A DNA stretch of 64,000 nucleotides from Nocardioides panaciterrulae (GCF_013409645.1 NZ_JACCBG010000001.1:3904001-3968000); one strand, 5' to 3'; positions 10,106-18,440 are shown, numbered from the stretch's first letter. Notes: a model not told the origin generated them from the letters alone. Numbers and translations: made by a program.

Positions 10106-10603
10106 ATGGCGAACGACGAGGACGACTTCCACGCTTTCGTGGTGGCACGCACACCGGCCCTGTCGCGCACGGCGTACCTCCTCACCGGGGACGCCCACCT
10201 CGCGGAGGACCTGGTGCAGACGGCTCTGTTCAAGGCAGCCCGCCACTGGCGGCGCATCCAGGGCTCGCCGGAGGCCTACGTCCGGCGGATCCTCTACACC
10301 CAGAACGTCTCGTGGTGGCGTTCGCGACGGCACGTGCGCGAGCAGGCGCTCGGGGCGTACGACGCCCCCGCGGCTGCCGCCGACAGCGACCTGCGACTGA
10401 CCCTCGAGCAGGCGCTCGCGCGGCTGACCGTGCGGCAGCGGACCGTGCTCGTGCTGCGCTACTTCGAGGACCTCACCGAGGTGCAGACCGCCGAGGTGCT
10501 CGGCATCGGGGCGGGCACGGTCAAGTCGATCGCCCGGCAGGGACTCGGCCGGTTGCGCACGCTCGCGCCGGAGCTCGCCGAGCTCGTCGAGGACCCCGCA
10601 TGA
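10106..10603 (+). CDS. ECF sigma factor, SigE family
   Basis: The 165-residue protein has sigma region 2 (TAYLLTGDAHLAEDLVQTALFKAARHW) and region 4 (LTVRQRTVLVLRYFEDLTEVQTAEVLGIGAGTVKS), the pattern of the actinobacterial SigE-type ECF group. It should direct RNA polymerase to a small regulon. The ATG at 10106 is preceded by GAAAGGGGG about 13 nt upstream; the frame is open further back, but that sequence consists of repeat family A. The stop overlaps the next start (ATGA), so the downstream membrane protein is translated with it and may be its anti-sigma partner. It is part of the insertion between crp and the MBL operon. Confidence 0.9.
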   Translation: MANDEDDFHAFVVARTPALSRTAYLLTGDAHLAEDLVQTALFKAARHWRRIQGSPEAYVRRILYTQNVSWWRSRRHVREQALGAYDAPAAAADSDLRLTLEQALARLTVRQRTVLVLRYFEDLTEVQTAEVLGIGAGTVKSIARQGLGRLRTLAPELAELVEDPA

Positions 10604-12027
10604 CCGGCCGGCTCCGCGAGGAGCTCGCCCGACTGGGCGACACGGCCCCAGTGGCCGAGATCGACCCGGACACCTGGGCGCGCGCCCGCCGGGCCCGGAT
10701 CCGCGATCGGGCACTCGTGCTGGCGGCGGTCGTGGCCGTCTTGGTGGGCGTCGGAACCGTCCCGCTCGCCCTCCAGCACCATACCGAGTCGCCGGTCGCC
10801 GGCCAGCCCGCCGCCGGCGTGCCCCGCCACACGTGGCTGGTGCCGGACCGGATGGCGGCGCGTGCGAACGACGGGTCCTGGACGCGCGACCAGGTGACCA
10901 GCGACCTCGCGGTCGGTCGCGCGGCCGCGGCGTACGTGATGGACGGCGGCCTGCCGGTGGTCATCGGCGCGGACGACGGCGGCTACCACCTGCTCGACCT
11001 GCCCGGCTTCGCCGGCAACAACGAGCTCACCGCCCACGGCCTGCAGGGTGGGGACCTCGGGCTGACACTCTCGCCCGACGGATCGAAGCTGGCCTACACC
11101 TACGCACGGTTCGGCCGCCATGCCGCTGACCGGCCGATCCCGAGCGGCATCCGCGTCGTCGACCTCACCAACGGAGACGTGCGCACCGTCCCGATCCACG
11201 GCGGCGAGGGGACCGTGGTCACGGACATCCGCTGGTCGCCGAGCGGCACGTGGCTGGTCTGGGCGGGCGACCAGATGGCGTCCTGGACGACCATGTCGAT
11301 GGGTGGTGGCTCCCCCGTGGCCGGCATCGTCAGCCCCGACGGAGACTCCTCGACCCCGCTGCCGGCGATGACCCACAACCTCCGCACCTCCTTCGCGGTC
11401 TCCGACACCGGCGAGGCGTCCGTGCTCGGCGACAGCGCCCGGTACGTCGGGTACGGTCCGGGCGCGACCGAGCCGTCGTCGGGGGCGGCGTTCAGCTCGT
11501 CACTGACCGTGCACCTGCCGGGACGAGTGCCCCTGCACGTCGGCGCGAACGTCACCCTCGGTGCGGCGTACGTCGGTGACGTCCTGCACGACCTCCGGGT
11601 CCGGGACATGAACGCCCGCTACCGGCTCGACACCTACGACGTGGACGGTCGGCACCAGCGGGTCGGCCTGCCCTCGGCGCTCGACGGCGCGTGGGTCGAA
11701 CCGCTCGGTTGGATCGACGCGACGCACCTCGTCGCCCGCGTGGGCCGGGGCCGAGACGCACGCTCCGACAGCTCCCTGTCGAGCCTCGCCCTCGTCACGG
11801 TGGGCGACCACCCGTCGTACCGCCTCGTCGGTGGCGTCGACCCCGGTGTCACGGGCCTCACCCTGGCCACCGACCTGATGACGCCCGCCCAGCCCACCGT
11901 CGACCGCCCCGAGCCCGACTGGCCCTGGACCAGCGAGCGCTGGGCCCTCACCCTCGGCGTCCCCGCTCTGGCACTCCTGCTCCTGTTGGCCGGCGCCCTC
12001 CTGGCCCGCCGGCGCGACCAACGTTGA
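10600..12027 (+). CDS. Membrane-anchored beta-propeller-like protein, putative anti-sigma partner
   Basis: The 475-residue protein has a short cytoplasmic N-terminus (about 35 residues, containing EIDPDTWARARRARIRDR), a membrane helix (about 38-58), a large extracytoplasmic region with WD40/TolB-like strands (for example LTLSPDGSKLAYTYARFG and IRWSPSGTWLVWAGD), and a second C-terminal helix (about 450-470) followed by ARRRDQR. It is translationally coupled to an ECF sigma gene, the arrangement of anti-sigma factors, although no zinc anti-sigma motif (HXXXCXXC) is present. The last Arg codon and stop lie inside the first unit of repeat cluster 2. Its function is unknown. Confidence 0.75.
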   Translation: MTGRLREELARLGDTAPVAEIDPDTWARARRARIRDRALVLAAVVAVLVGVGTVPLALQHHTESPVAGQPAAGVPRHTWLVPDRMAARANDGSWTRDQVTSDLAVGRAAAAYVMDGGLPVVIGADDGGYHLLDLPGFAGNNELTAHGLQGGDLGLTLSPDGSKLAYTYARFGRHAADRPIPSGIRVVDLTNGDVRTVPIHGGEGTVVTDIRWSPSGTWLVWAGDQMASWTTMSMGGGSPVAGIVSPDGDSSTPLPAMTHNLRTSFAVSDTGEASVLGDSARYVGYGPGATEPSSGAAFSSSLTVHLPGRVPLHVGANVTLGAAYVGDVLHDLRVRDMNARYRLDTYDVDGRHQRVGLPSALDGAWVEPLGWIDATHLVARVGRGRDARSDSSLSSLALVTVGDHPSYRLVGGVDPGVTGLTLATDLMTPAQPTVDRPEPDWPWTSERWALTLGVPALALLLLLAGALLARRRDQR

Positions 12028-12078
12028 GTTGGGCCCCGCGCCGCGGTGAGTTGGGCCCCGCGCCGCGTTGAGTTGGGC
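12023..12078. repeat. Repeat family A, cluster 2 (three units, 22-bp period)
   Basis: Units start at 12023, 12045 and 12067, exactly 22 bp apart, each with GTTGAGTTGGGC or one change, separated by CCCGCGCCGC. The first unit contains the stop codon of the preceding gene. The cluster fills the gap to the convergent DUF559-type gene. Confidence 0.9.
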
Positions 12079-12088
12079 GGCCTGGCGG

Positions 12089-13033
12089 TCAGCGCATCCC
12101 GAGCGCGACCCGCAGCTCACGGATCCACGCATCCGTCGCCTGGGGCGCGAAGTCCTTCTTGGTCAGGACGATCACGGTCCAGCCATGTGCACGAAGCCAC
12201 TCACGACGCACCCGATCCGCCTCACGGTCCGCAGGCGAGCTGTGGAACTCTTCCCCGTCGTACTCGATCGCCACCTTGGCGTGCGGGTAGGCGAAGTCCA
12301 GGCGGTACGTGGGCACCCCGTCGACGTACACCCAGTACTGCGGCTCCGGCATCGGCAGTTCACGGTCGGCGATCTCGACCTTGACCCAGCTCTCGGCCAT
12401 GGACTCCGGACGGCCGTCGACCAGCGGAACGAGGGAACGTAGCTGTCGCACTCCCCGGCGTCGGCGATACCGCGGTAACAGGTCATACATGTCCGTGATG
12501 GTGAAGCGGTGCCGCCGCTGCAGAGCGTCCATCACGGCTATCGCCGGGCGCCGCGACAGCTTGCAGCCGAGGTCCATCGCAGTGCGGACGGGCGTGGTGA
12601 CGCGCACGCCTTCGATGACCATCCAGTCCCCGGGCTTGAGGTCGCGGGTTCCCCCGGCACACTCGGGCCGGTCGGTGGGGTCGTGGCCACGCAACACGTA
12701 GCACTCGATCGGAGGCAGTACGTCGAGCTCGCGGTAGTCGAACGTCTCGCAGCCATGGATCCAGGCGGCCGTGCGGTCGCAGACGACGGCGTGCTTCGAG
12801 ATCACCAGCTTCGCGGCCTGCGCCCGGAGCAGAGGCGCGTCTGGCACCGCCGTACTGACATAGACGCCCCGCAGCAGCCGCCGGATGGTGCGGTTGACGA
12901 GCGCTTCTTCGAGTGCGTGATGGGTGATGCCCTTGCTCGCCGCGTGGGCGCGGGTGAACGGGGCATCCGGGAAGACATCGGTCACGGTCACCGGGACACC
13001 GTCGTACGCCCGAGCTGCTCCGCGCAGGAGCAC
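12089..13033 (-). CDS. AbiEi-like N-terminal / DUF559 (Vsr-like) C-terminal protein
   Basis: The 314-residue protein has an N-terminal winged-helix-like segment typical of AbiEi-type antitoxin or regulator proteins (FTRAHAASKGITHHALEEAL, then RLLRGVYVS) and a C-terminal DUF559 domain of the PD-(D/E)XK/Vsr endonuclease fold (YRLDFAYPHAKVAIEYDGEE followed by HGWTVIVLTKKDF). The acidic residues Asp and Glu of the core motif are present, so nuclease activity is possible. Such genes are common in actinobacteria with no established function; no toxin partner lies beside it. The gene is flanked on both sides by repeat family A in opposite orientations. The start is uncertain: GTG 13033 has no clear ribosome-binding site and an alternative GTG lies near 12991. 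Confidence 0.8.
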   Translation of the reverse strand: MLLRGAARAYDGVPVTVTDVFPDAPFTRAHAASKGITHHALEEALVNRTIRRLLRGVYVSTAVPDAPLLRAQAAKLVISKHAVVCDRTAAWIHGCETFDYRELDVLPPIECYVLRGHDPTDRPECAGGTRDLKPGDWMVIEGVRVTTPVRTAMDLGCKLSRRPAIAVMDALQRRHRFTITDMYDLLPRYRRRRGVRQLRSLVPLVDGRPESMAESWVKVEIADRELPMPEPQYWVYVDGVPTYRLDFAYPHAKVAIEYDGEEFHSSPADREADRVRREWLRAHGWTVIVLTKKDFAPQATDAWIRELRVALGMR

Positions 13034-13098
13034 CGGAGTGACCTGTGGAGAGGTCCGCAGCTGGGTCCTCTGTGGATGATTTGTGGCGCAGGTGGGCG

Positions 13099-13220
13099 GC
13101 CCAACTCAACCCGGCGGGACCCCCAACTCAACCCGGCGGCACGCCCAACTCAACCCGGCGGCACCCCCAACTCAACCCGGCGGCACGCCCAACTCAACCC
13201 GGCGGGATGCCCAACTCAAC
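13099..13220. repeat. Repeat family A, cluster 3 (six perfect-period 22-bp units, inverted)
   Basis: Six units start at 13099, 13121, 13143, 13165, 13187 and 13209, each containing CCCAACTCAAC (the complement of the family core) followed by CCGGCGG and two or three variable bases. The period is exactly 22 bp. The last unit contains the stop codon of the MBL gene, so on the minus strand the array follows that gene directly. No spacers are present, which rules out CRISPR. Confidence 0.93.
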
Positions 13221-14064
13221 GGTCGGTCAGGTAGGCGAGCTGGGCGCGGACCGAGAGCTCGGCGGCGCCCCACAGGACCGGGTCGACGTCGGCGTAGACC
13301 TGCTCGACCACGGCACGCGGGGTGAGCAGGGCGCCGGTCCCGGCGTCCAGGTCGACGTGCGGCAGCGCCCTGGCCAGAGTGGGCTCCCCCGACAGCGCGA
13401 CGACGGCGGTCTCGACCTGCGCCAGGCGCTCGCGGCGGTGGGCGATGTAGAAGTCCAGGGCCCCGAGCGCGTCGTCGATGACCGGGCCGTGCCCGGGCCA
13501 GATCGAGGCGACCTCGTGGGCGTCGGCCAGCGCGTGCAGCCGGTCCAGCGAGCCGAGGTAGGCACCCAGCCGGCCGTCGGGGTGCGCGACCACGGTGGTG
13601 CCCCGCCCGAGCACGGTGTCACCGGTCAGCACCGCCCCCTCGGCGGGTAGCAGGAAGGACAGCGAGTCCGCGGTGTGGCCGGGCGTGGCCACCACCCGGA
13701 TCTCCAGGCCGTCGACCTCGACCACGTCCCCCTCGCCGAGGCCCTCCGCGCCGAGGCGGTACGCCGGGTCCAGGGCTCGCACGCCGCAACCGACCCGCTC
13801 GGCGAACTCTCGCGCGGCCTCGGAGTGGTCCGCGTGGTGGTGGGTCAGCAGCACGACCCCGACCTCGCCGGCGGCCTCCGCCACCGCGTCGAGGTGGGCC
13901 AGGATCGACGGACCCGGGTCGACGACGACCGAGCGCCGGGCCCCGGGCTCGCGCAGCACCCAGGTGTTGGTGCCGTCCAGCGTCATCATGTTCGCGTTCG
14001 GCGCGAGCACGCAGCGTCCGCGCTCGCCGAACGACCCGCCGCTCCAGCCCCCGGTGCCCGTCAT
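13216..14064 (-). CDS. MBL-fold metallohydrolase (beta-lactamase-like, LACTB2-type)
   Basis: The 282-residue protein has the metallo-beta-lactamase signature THHHADHS in its first third, a second metal ligand block [17 protein letters not shown], and WPGHGP. The C-terminal helical region resembles LACTB2-like nucleases and hydrolases ([13 protein letters not shown]). The substrate is unknown. The ATG overlaps the upstream NUDIX stop (ATGA) and it closes the operon DUF4177-ridA-nudix-MBL. It corresponds to Rv3677c, which in M. tuberculosis lies next to crp. Its terminal Arg codon and TGA are inside the first unit of repeat cluster 3. Confidence 0.93.
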   Translation of the reverse strand: MTGTGGWSGGSFGERGRCVLAPNANMMTLDGTNTWVLREPGARRSVVVDPGPSILAHLDAVAEAAGEVGVVLLTHHHADHSEAAREFAERVGCGVRALDPAYRLGAEGLGEGDVVEVDGLEIRVVATPGHTADSLSFLLPAEGAVLTGDTVLGRGTTVVAHPDGRLGAYLGSLDRLHALADAHEVASIWPGHGPVIDDALGALDFYIAHRRERLAQVETAVVALSGEPTLARALPHVDLDAGTGALLTPRAVVEQVYADVDPVLWGAAELSVRAQLAYLTDR

Positions 14065-14918
14065 CGGCCCAGCCGCTCCTCGACCAGCGGGCGCAGCCGG
14101 TCGGGCATCGTCAGGGTGGCCGCGTCCCCCTCGCCGTCGACCTCGGGCGTGAAGATGTCCACCCGGCGACCGTCCGCGGCCGCCAGCACCGCCTGCGGGT
14201 CGGCGAACTTCGACACCTCCAGGCACGTGAGGTACGTCGGGGGCAGCATGCCGAGCTGTCCCTCGTCGACCGCGTCGAGGGCTCCGGCGACGGTCATCCA
14301 GTGCACCGAGGACGACTCGGTGGACACGTCCCGAGTCCGCTGGCCCTCCGGCAGCTCGGCCACGAAGAACCAGGTCCGGTAGCGCCGCGGCTCGAAGACC
14401 GGCGTCAGCCACCCCGACCACGCGCCCAGCAGGTCCGTGCGCAGCACCAGGCCCCGCCGGGTGAGGAACTCGCTGAACGCGAGCTCCCGGCCCTCCAGCG
14501 CGACCCGCTCGGCCTCCCAGTCCTCGCCGGTGGTGTCCGCGACCACCGAGTCGGGCGAGGTGCCCGCGAGCAGCACCCCGGACTCCTCGAAGGTCTCCCG
14601 CACCGCCGCGCACACCAGCGCCCGGGCGGTCGCCTCGTCGGTCCCGAGCCGCTCCGCCCAGGCCGCGGGCGAGGGGCCGTGCCAGGCGACGGTGGCGTCG
14701 AAGTCGCGCGGATCGACGCCGCCGCCGGGGAAGACGCACATCCCGCCGGCGAAGGCCATCGAGGTCTGCCTGCGCAGCAGGTAGACCGACAGGCCCGCGC
14801 TCGCGCGCCTGAGGAGTACGACGGTGGCCGCGTTGCGCGGCTCGGCCGGGGTGCGGGTGCCGGCGGCGTACTCCCGCGCGTGCTCGACCAGCTGCGACGG
14901 CAGCGGGACCCGGATCAT
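14061..14918 (-). CDS. NUDIX hydrolase with inserted Nudix box (NUDT19-like)
   Basis: The 285-residue protein has the first half of a Nudix box (FPGGGVDPRDFD) separated by about 30 residues from the catalytic half (CAAVRETFEESGVLL). This long insertion is characteristic of NUDT19/RP2-like acyl-CoA diphosphatases. The length also matches that family, so CoA-ester hydrolysis is likely but unproven. The start codon directly abuts the ridA stop (zero spacing) and its own stop overlaps the MBL start, so the operon is tightly coupled. Confidence 0.88.
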   Translation of the reverse strand: MIRVPLPSQLVEHAREYAAGTRTPAEPRNAATVVLLRRASAGLSVYLLRRQTSMAFAGGMCVFPGGGVDPRDFDATVAWHGPSPAAWAERLGTDEATARALVCAAVRETFEESGVLLAGTSPDSVVADTTGEDWEAERVALEGRELAFSEFLTRRGLVLRTDLLGAWSGWLTPVFEPRRYRTWFFVAELPEGQRTRDVSTESSSVHWMTVAGALDAVDEGQLGMLPPTYLTCLEVSKFADPQAVLAAADGRRVDIFTPEVDGEGDAATLTMPDRLRPLVEERLGR

Positions 14919-15383
14919 CTAGTCGCCGACCTCGACCATGATCTCGACCTCGACGGGCGCGTCCAGCGGCAGCACCGGAACACCGACGGCGGACCGGGCG
15001 TGCACGCCCGCGTCGCCGAAGACCTTGCCGAACAGCTCCGAGGCGCCGTTGGCGACCTGCGGCTGGCCGGTGAAGTCCGGCGTCGAGGCGACGAAGGCGA
15101 CGACCTTGACCACCCGCCTGACCTTCGCGAGGTCACCGATCTGGGCCTTCACCGCCGCGATCGCGTTCAGCGCGCACTGCTCGGCGCACTCGACGGCCTC
15201 CTCGGGGCTGACCTCACCACCGACCTTGCCGGTGAGCATCAGCTCGCCCGAGCGCATCGGCAGCTGGCCGGAGGTGAAGACGTAGTTGCCGGTGCGCACG
15301 GCCGGGACGTAGACCGCCACCGGCTTGGCCACCTCCGGCACCGAGAGCCCGAGCTCGGCGAGCCGCTCTTCTGGGCCGCTCAT
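14919..15383 (-). CDS. RidA family protein (YjgF/YER057c/UK114)
   Basis: The 154-residue protein matches the RidA fold of enamine/imine deaminases, here of the longer actinobacterial type with the segments GNYVFTSGQLPM and KVFGDAGVHARSAVGV. The conserved C-terminal catalytic arginine of true RidA is replaced around the ARSAVGVPVLPLDAPVEVE region, where the Arg is at a familiar but not identical place, so deaminase activity should not be assumed. The ATG at 15383 overlaps the stop of a small upstream gene (ATGA). It corresponds to Rv3678c. Confidence 0.9.
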   Translation of the reverse strand: MSGPEERLAELGLSVPEVAKPVAVYVPAVRTGNYVFTSGQLPMRSGELMLTGKVGGEVSPEEAVECAEQCALNAIAAVKAQIGDLAKVRRVVKVVAFVASTPDFTGQPQVANGASELFGKVFGDAGVHARSAVGVPVLPLDAPVEVEIMVEVGD

Positions 15384-15538
15384 GCCTGCACCGGCCGCTT
15401 GAAGTAGCCGACCAGGTTCTCGGGGTTCATCCCGGGCACGACCTGGACGAGCTCCCACCCGTCGTTGCCGAAGTTGTCGAGGATCTGCTTGGCCGCGTGC
15501 ACCAGGATCGGTGCCGTCAGGTACTCCCACTTGGTCAT
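15380..15538 (-). CDS. Small DUF4177 protein
   Basis: This 52-residue gene reads MTKWEYLTAPILVHAAK at its start, then FGNDGWELVQVVPG and ends YFKRPVQA. The W-E-Y start and DGWELV core are the DUF4177 pattern. Its TGA overlaps the ridA ATG. By position it matches the small gene Rv3678A. The ATG is preceded by TAGGGT and six bases with no Shine-Dalgarno, so it is probably the leaderless first gene of the operon. The function is unknown. Confidence 0.9.
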   Translation of the reverse strand: MTKWEYLTAPILVHAAKQILDNFGNDGWELVQVVPGMNPENLVGYFKRPVQA

Positions 15539-15544
15539 GCGGGC

Positions 15545-15550
15545 ACCCTA
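15545..15550 (-). promoter_or_regulatory. -10 element for the DUF4177-ridA-nudix-MBL operon
   Basis: On the minus strand TAGGGT ends 6 nt before the ATG at 15538, predicting a leaderless transcript. Confidence 0.5.
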
Positions 15551-15571
15551 CTCACCGTCGGCGGGAGCCCG

Positions 15572-16039
15572 TCACTCCTCCTCGTCCGGCACCACGTGCA
15601 TCGCGGCCTCCTCGGCGCTCGCACCCGCGCCGTCGATCCCCGCGTCCTCGGCGACCAGGTCCGTGTCGTCGTCGGTGCCGCTGCCGGCGTACGGCGAGAA
15701 CAGCCGGCCGGCCCGCGCGTCACCGACCTCGCGGCTGGGGAACTCCTCGTCGGCGCCGGCGCCCCGCTCGGCCTCGGCGTACGGGTCGGCCTCGGGCACC
15801 TCCTCGCGCAGCCGCATGTCGAGGGTCTCCCCCATCAGCTCCTCGAGCGGGGTGTTGCCGAACCCCTCGGCCACCGACCACTTCTCCGGCGGCGAGTACC
15901 CCTCGTCCAGCGGCTCGGCCAGGCCCCGGTCGTCGGCCTGGCTGTCACCGGTGTCCTGGGGCTGGTTCTCGTCGTCGACGCTGTAGCCGTGGTAGCTCTC
16001 CCGGTCGCCGTCGTCCGGTCCGGGGTCGTCCTGGGTCAC
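15572..16039 (-). CDS. DUF5709 acidic protein
   Basis: The 155-residue protein is strongly acidic and matches the DUF5709 pattern, with the block LDEGYSPPEKWSVAEGFG, then TPLEELMGETLDMRLREEVPE. It has no membrane segment or catalytic motif and is probably largely disordered and cytoplasmic. The start is GTG 16039, which has AGGAGGGC 5-6 nt upstream, although the frame is open further. It stands alone between two operons. The family is actinobacterial and its function is not known. Confidence 0.85.
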   Translation of the reverse strand: MTQDDPGPDDGDRESYHGYSVDDENQPQDTGDSQADDRGLAEPLDEGYSPPEKWSVAEGFGNTPLEELMGETLDMRLREEVPEADPYAEAERGAGADEEFPSREVGDARAGRLFSPYAGSGTDDDTDLVAEDAGIDGAGASAEEAAMHVVPDEEE

Positions 16040-16165
16040 GTGCCCTCCTGACACTCGCCGTGACCCCAGCATGCGACAGCCCGGCACGGCCCGCAACGGG
16101 CCCTCCGACCGGTACGACGGGGTCCGTGGTCGGCCGCGGCGCGGACCCTGACGCGGGGACCGCGC

Positions 16166-16858
16166 TCACCGGTCCCCGAACGCGCAGAACTCGTTGCCCT
16201 CCGGGTCGGACAGGACCGTCCACCGGATCACGCCGTCGGGGTGTCGCAGCACCGTGGCCCCGGCTTCGACCAGCCCCGACACGTTCGGGGTGGTGACGTC
16301 GAGATGGATCCGGTTCTTGACGGTCTTGGGCTCCGGCACCGCCCCGAAGACCAGGCACTCGAAGGGCGCACCGGGGACGTCCTCGACCGCCCACTCCTCG
16401 CCGGTCCCGTCGGAGACGAGCCGGCCGCCCAGCACGCCGGCCCACCACCGGGCGACCCGCTCCGGGTCGGCGCTGTCGACGACGATCTCGTACAGCCGGT
16501 CCGACGGCACCTCGTCGCGCTCGAAGGCGCACAGCTCGCCGCCCTCGGGGTCCCGCAGCACCTTCCAGCGGAACGACTCGAGGTCCAGCGGGGTCGCGCC
16601 GGCGGTCAGCACGTCCCTGACGTCGCCGGCGTGCACGTCGAGGTGCACCCGCTGCTTGACCGTCACCGGCTCCGGCACCGGGTTGACCCATACGGTGTGC
16701 TGCGGCGTCGGCCCGAGCAGGGCCACGACCCCGTCCTCGCGGGGCCGGACCCGGAGATCGAGCACGTCGCCCCAGAACCGCGCCAGGGCCGGGGCATCGA
16801 CCGCGTCGACGCAGAGGTCCTTGTAGGCGGCGACCGGCACACGTCCCCGCGCCGACAC
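16166..16858 (-). CDS. VOC (glyoxalase-like) family protein, tandem domains
   Basis: The 230-residue protein consists of two VOC repeats, each starting with a short strand and ending in a DPEG(N/G)E(F/L)CAF block (around residues 105 and 222). The glutamate in this block is a typical metal ligand. No substrate-specific feature can be read; actinobacteria encode many such proteins, some acting in antibiotic resistance. The GTG start lies 1 nt from the stop of the CoA-transferase subunit B gene, so it is probably the last gene of that operon. Confidence 0.85.
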   Translation of the reverse strand: MSARGRVPVAAYKDLCVDAVDAPALARFWGDVLDLRVRPREDGVVALLGPTPQHTVWVNPVPEPVTVKQRVHLDVHAGDVRDVLTAGATPLDLESFRWKVLRDPEGGELCAFERDEVPSDRLYEIVVDSADPERVARWWAGVLGGRLVSDGTGEEWAVEDVPGAPFECLVFGAVPEPKTVKNRIHLDVTTPNVSGLVEAGATVLRHPDGVIRWTVLSDPEGNEFCAFGDR

Positions 16859-16859
16859 C

Positions 16860-17486
16860 TCAGACCAGCTCGGGCTCGGTCTTCTCCCGCACCTCGTCCT
16901 CGGTCACGCCCGGCGCCAGCTCGACCAGCTTCAGCCCGTCGGGGGTCACGTCGATGACGCAGAGGTCGGTGATGATCCGCTCGACCACGCCGCGCCCGGT
17001 GTAGGGCAGCGAGCACTCGTCCACGATCTTGTAGGAGCCGTCCTTGGCGACGTGCTCCATCAGCACGATCACCCGCTTGGCGCCGTGGACCAGGTCCATC
17101 GCGCCGCCCATGCCCTTGACCATCTTGCCGGGGATCATCCAGTTGGCGATGTCGCCGCCCTTGGAGACCTGCATGGCGCCGAGGATCGCGGCGTCGATCT
17201 TGCCGCCGCGGATCATCCCGAACGACGTCGCGGAGTCGAAGAAGCTCGCGCCCCGGCGCAGAGTGACGGTCTCCTTGCCGGCGTTGATCAGGTCGGCGTC
17301 CTCCTCCCCCTCGACAGGGTAGGCGCCGACGCCGAGGATGCCGTTCTCGGACTGCAGCACCAGCTCCACGTCGTCACCGACGTAGTTGGGCACCAGCGTC
17401 GGCAGCCCGATGCCGAGGTTGACGTAGGAGCCGTCGTGCAGCTCCGAGGCGGCGCGGGCCGCCATCTGCTCACGGGTCCAGCTCAT
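16860..17486 (-). CDS. scoB: 3-oxoacid CoA-transferase subunit B
   Basis: The 208-residue beta subunit contains the catalytic glutamate in QSENGILG (Glu47), together with [14 protein letters not shown] and [14 protein letters not shown], all typical of SCOT/ScoB. With subunit A it moves CoA between succinyl-CoA (or acetyl-CoA) and acetoacetate or another 3-oxoacid. The gene for subunit A ends 1 nt upstream. The start ATGAGCTGG is preceded by coding sequence of scoA that offers GGAGGGCAAC as a ribosome-binding site. Confidence 0.95.
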   Translation of the reverse strand: MSWTREQMAARAASELHDGSYVNLGIGLPTLVPNYVGDDVELVLQSENGILGVGAYPVEGEEDADLINAGKETVTLRRGASFFDSATSFGMIRGGKIDAAILGAMQVSKGGDIANWMIPGKMVKGMGGAMDLVHGAKRVIVLMEHVAKDGSYKIVDECSLPYTGRGVVERIITDLCVIDVTPDGLKLVELAPGVTEDEVREKTEPELV

Positions 17487-17487
17487 C

Positions 17488-18267
17488 TCAGTTGCCCTCC
17501 ACCGGACGCACGGTCCGCTTCTCGATGCGCTTGTCCGCGGCCTGCTCGGGGCTCAGCGCGACCACGCGCTGCACGAACACGCCGGGGGTGTGGATCTCGT
17601 TGGGGTCCAGCTCGCCCGGCTCGACGAGCTCCTCGACCTCCGCGATCGTGACCCGGCCGCACATCGCGGCCAGCGGGTTGAAGTTGCGCGCGGAGTCGCG
17701 GTAGACGAGGTTGCCGTGCCGGTCGCCCTTCCAGGCGCGCACCAGGCCGAAGTCGGCGACGATCGCGTGCTCGAGCACGAACTCCTTCTCGCCCTCGGCC
17801 GTGGCGAAGGTCTTGGTCTCCTTCGCCGGGGAGGAGACCACCACGTTGCCCTCGGCGTCGTACCTCCACGGCAGTCCGCCGTCCGCGACCTGGGTGCCGA
17901 ACCCGGTGGCGGTGTAGAACGCCGGGATGCCCGAGCCACCGGCCCGCATCCGCTCGGCGAGCGTGCCCTGCGGGGTGAGCTCGACCTCGAGCTCACCGTG
18001 GAGGTACTGCCGGGCGAACTCCTTGTTCTCCCCCACGTAGGAGGAGATCATCCGACGCAGCCGCTTGGCCGTCAGCAGCCGGCCGAGCCCCCAGTCGTCG
18101 ACACCGCAGTTGTTCGACACCGCCTCGAGCTCGTCGACGCCCGACTCGAGCACCGCCTCGATCAGCACCGACGGGATCCCGCACAGCCCGAAGCCACCCA
18201 CCGCGAGCGTCGCACCGCTCGGCATGTCGGCGACGGCCTCCGCGGCGTTCGCCACGACCTTGTCCAC
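17488..18267 (-). CDS. scoA: 3-oxoacid CoA-transferase subunit A
   Basis: The 259-residue alpha subunit has the CoA-transferase family I signature [16 protein letters not shown] near its N-terminus, [12 protein letters not shown], and [19 protein letters not shown]. The length is normal for ScoA. It pairs with the following subunit B gene to form the enzyme of ketone-body or 3-oxoacid metabolism. The GTG start has GGAGGACGAAGGC just upstream. The gene diverges from the ArsA-type ATPase genes across a 185-bp region. Confidence 0.95.
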   Translation of the reverse strand: MDKVVANAAEAVADMPSGATLAVGGFGLCGIPSVLIEAVLESGVDELEAVSNNCGVDDWGLGRLLTAKRLRRMISSYVGENKEFARQYLHGELEVELTPQGTLAERMRAGGSGIPAFYTATGFGTQVADGGLPWRYDAEGNVVVSSPAKETKTFATAEGEKEFVLEHAIVADFGLVRAWKGDRHGNLVYRDSARNFNPLAAMCGRVTIAEVEELVEPGELDPNEIHTPGVFVQRVVALSPEQAADKRIEKRTVRPVEGN

Positions 18268-18440
18268 GCCTTCGTCCTCCCTCAGCCCTGACGGGCTCGT
18301 TGCTGCGGGCCGACCGGGCCCCGACGACCGCGATCCTAGTCATGACCCGGGTCACGTCCGACGGGCGCCGGGGTGCGGGGCGGTCGCGAGGTGCCCGGCC
18401 CCCGGGTGCCCGCTCCTCCACCGGTTCAGGTACGACGTCC

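Noticed and set aside
12089..13033. Type IV toxin-antitoxin antitoxin (AbiEi)
   Set aside because: The N-terminal segment resembles AbiEi, but no AbiEii nucleotidyltransferase toxin lies beside it; the C-terminal DUF559 domain points elsewhere.
13099..13220. CRISPR array
   Set aside because: The units are directly adjacent at a 22-bp period with no unique spacers, and no cas gene is present.
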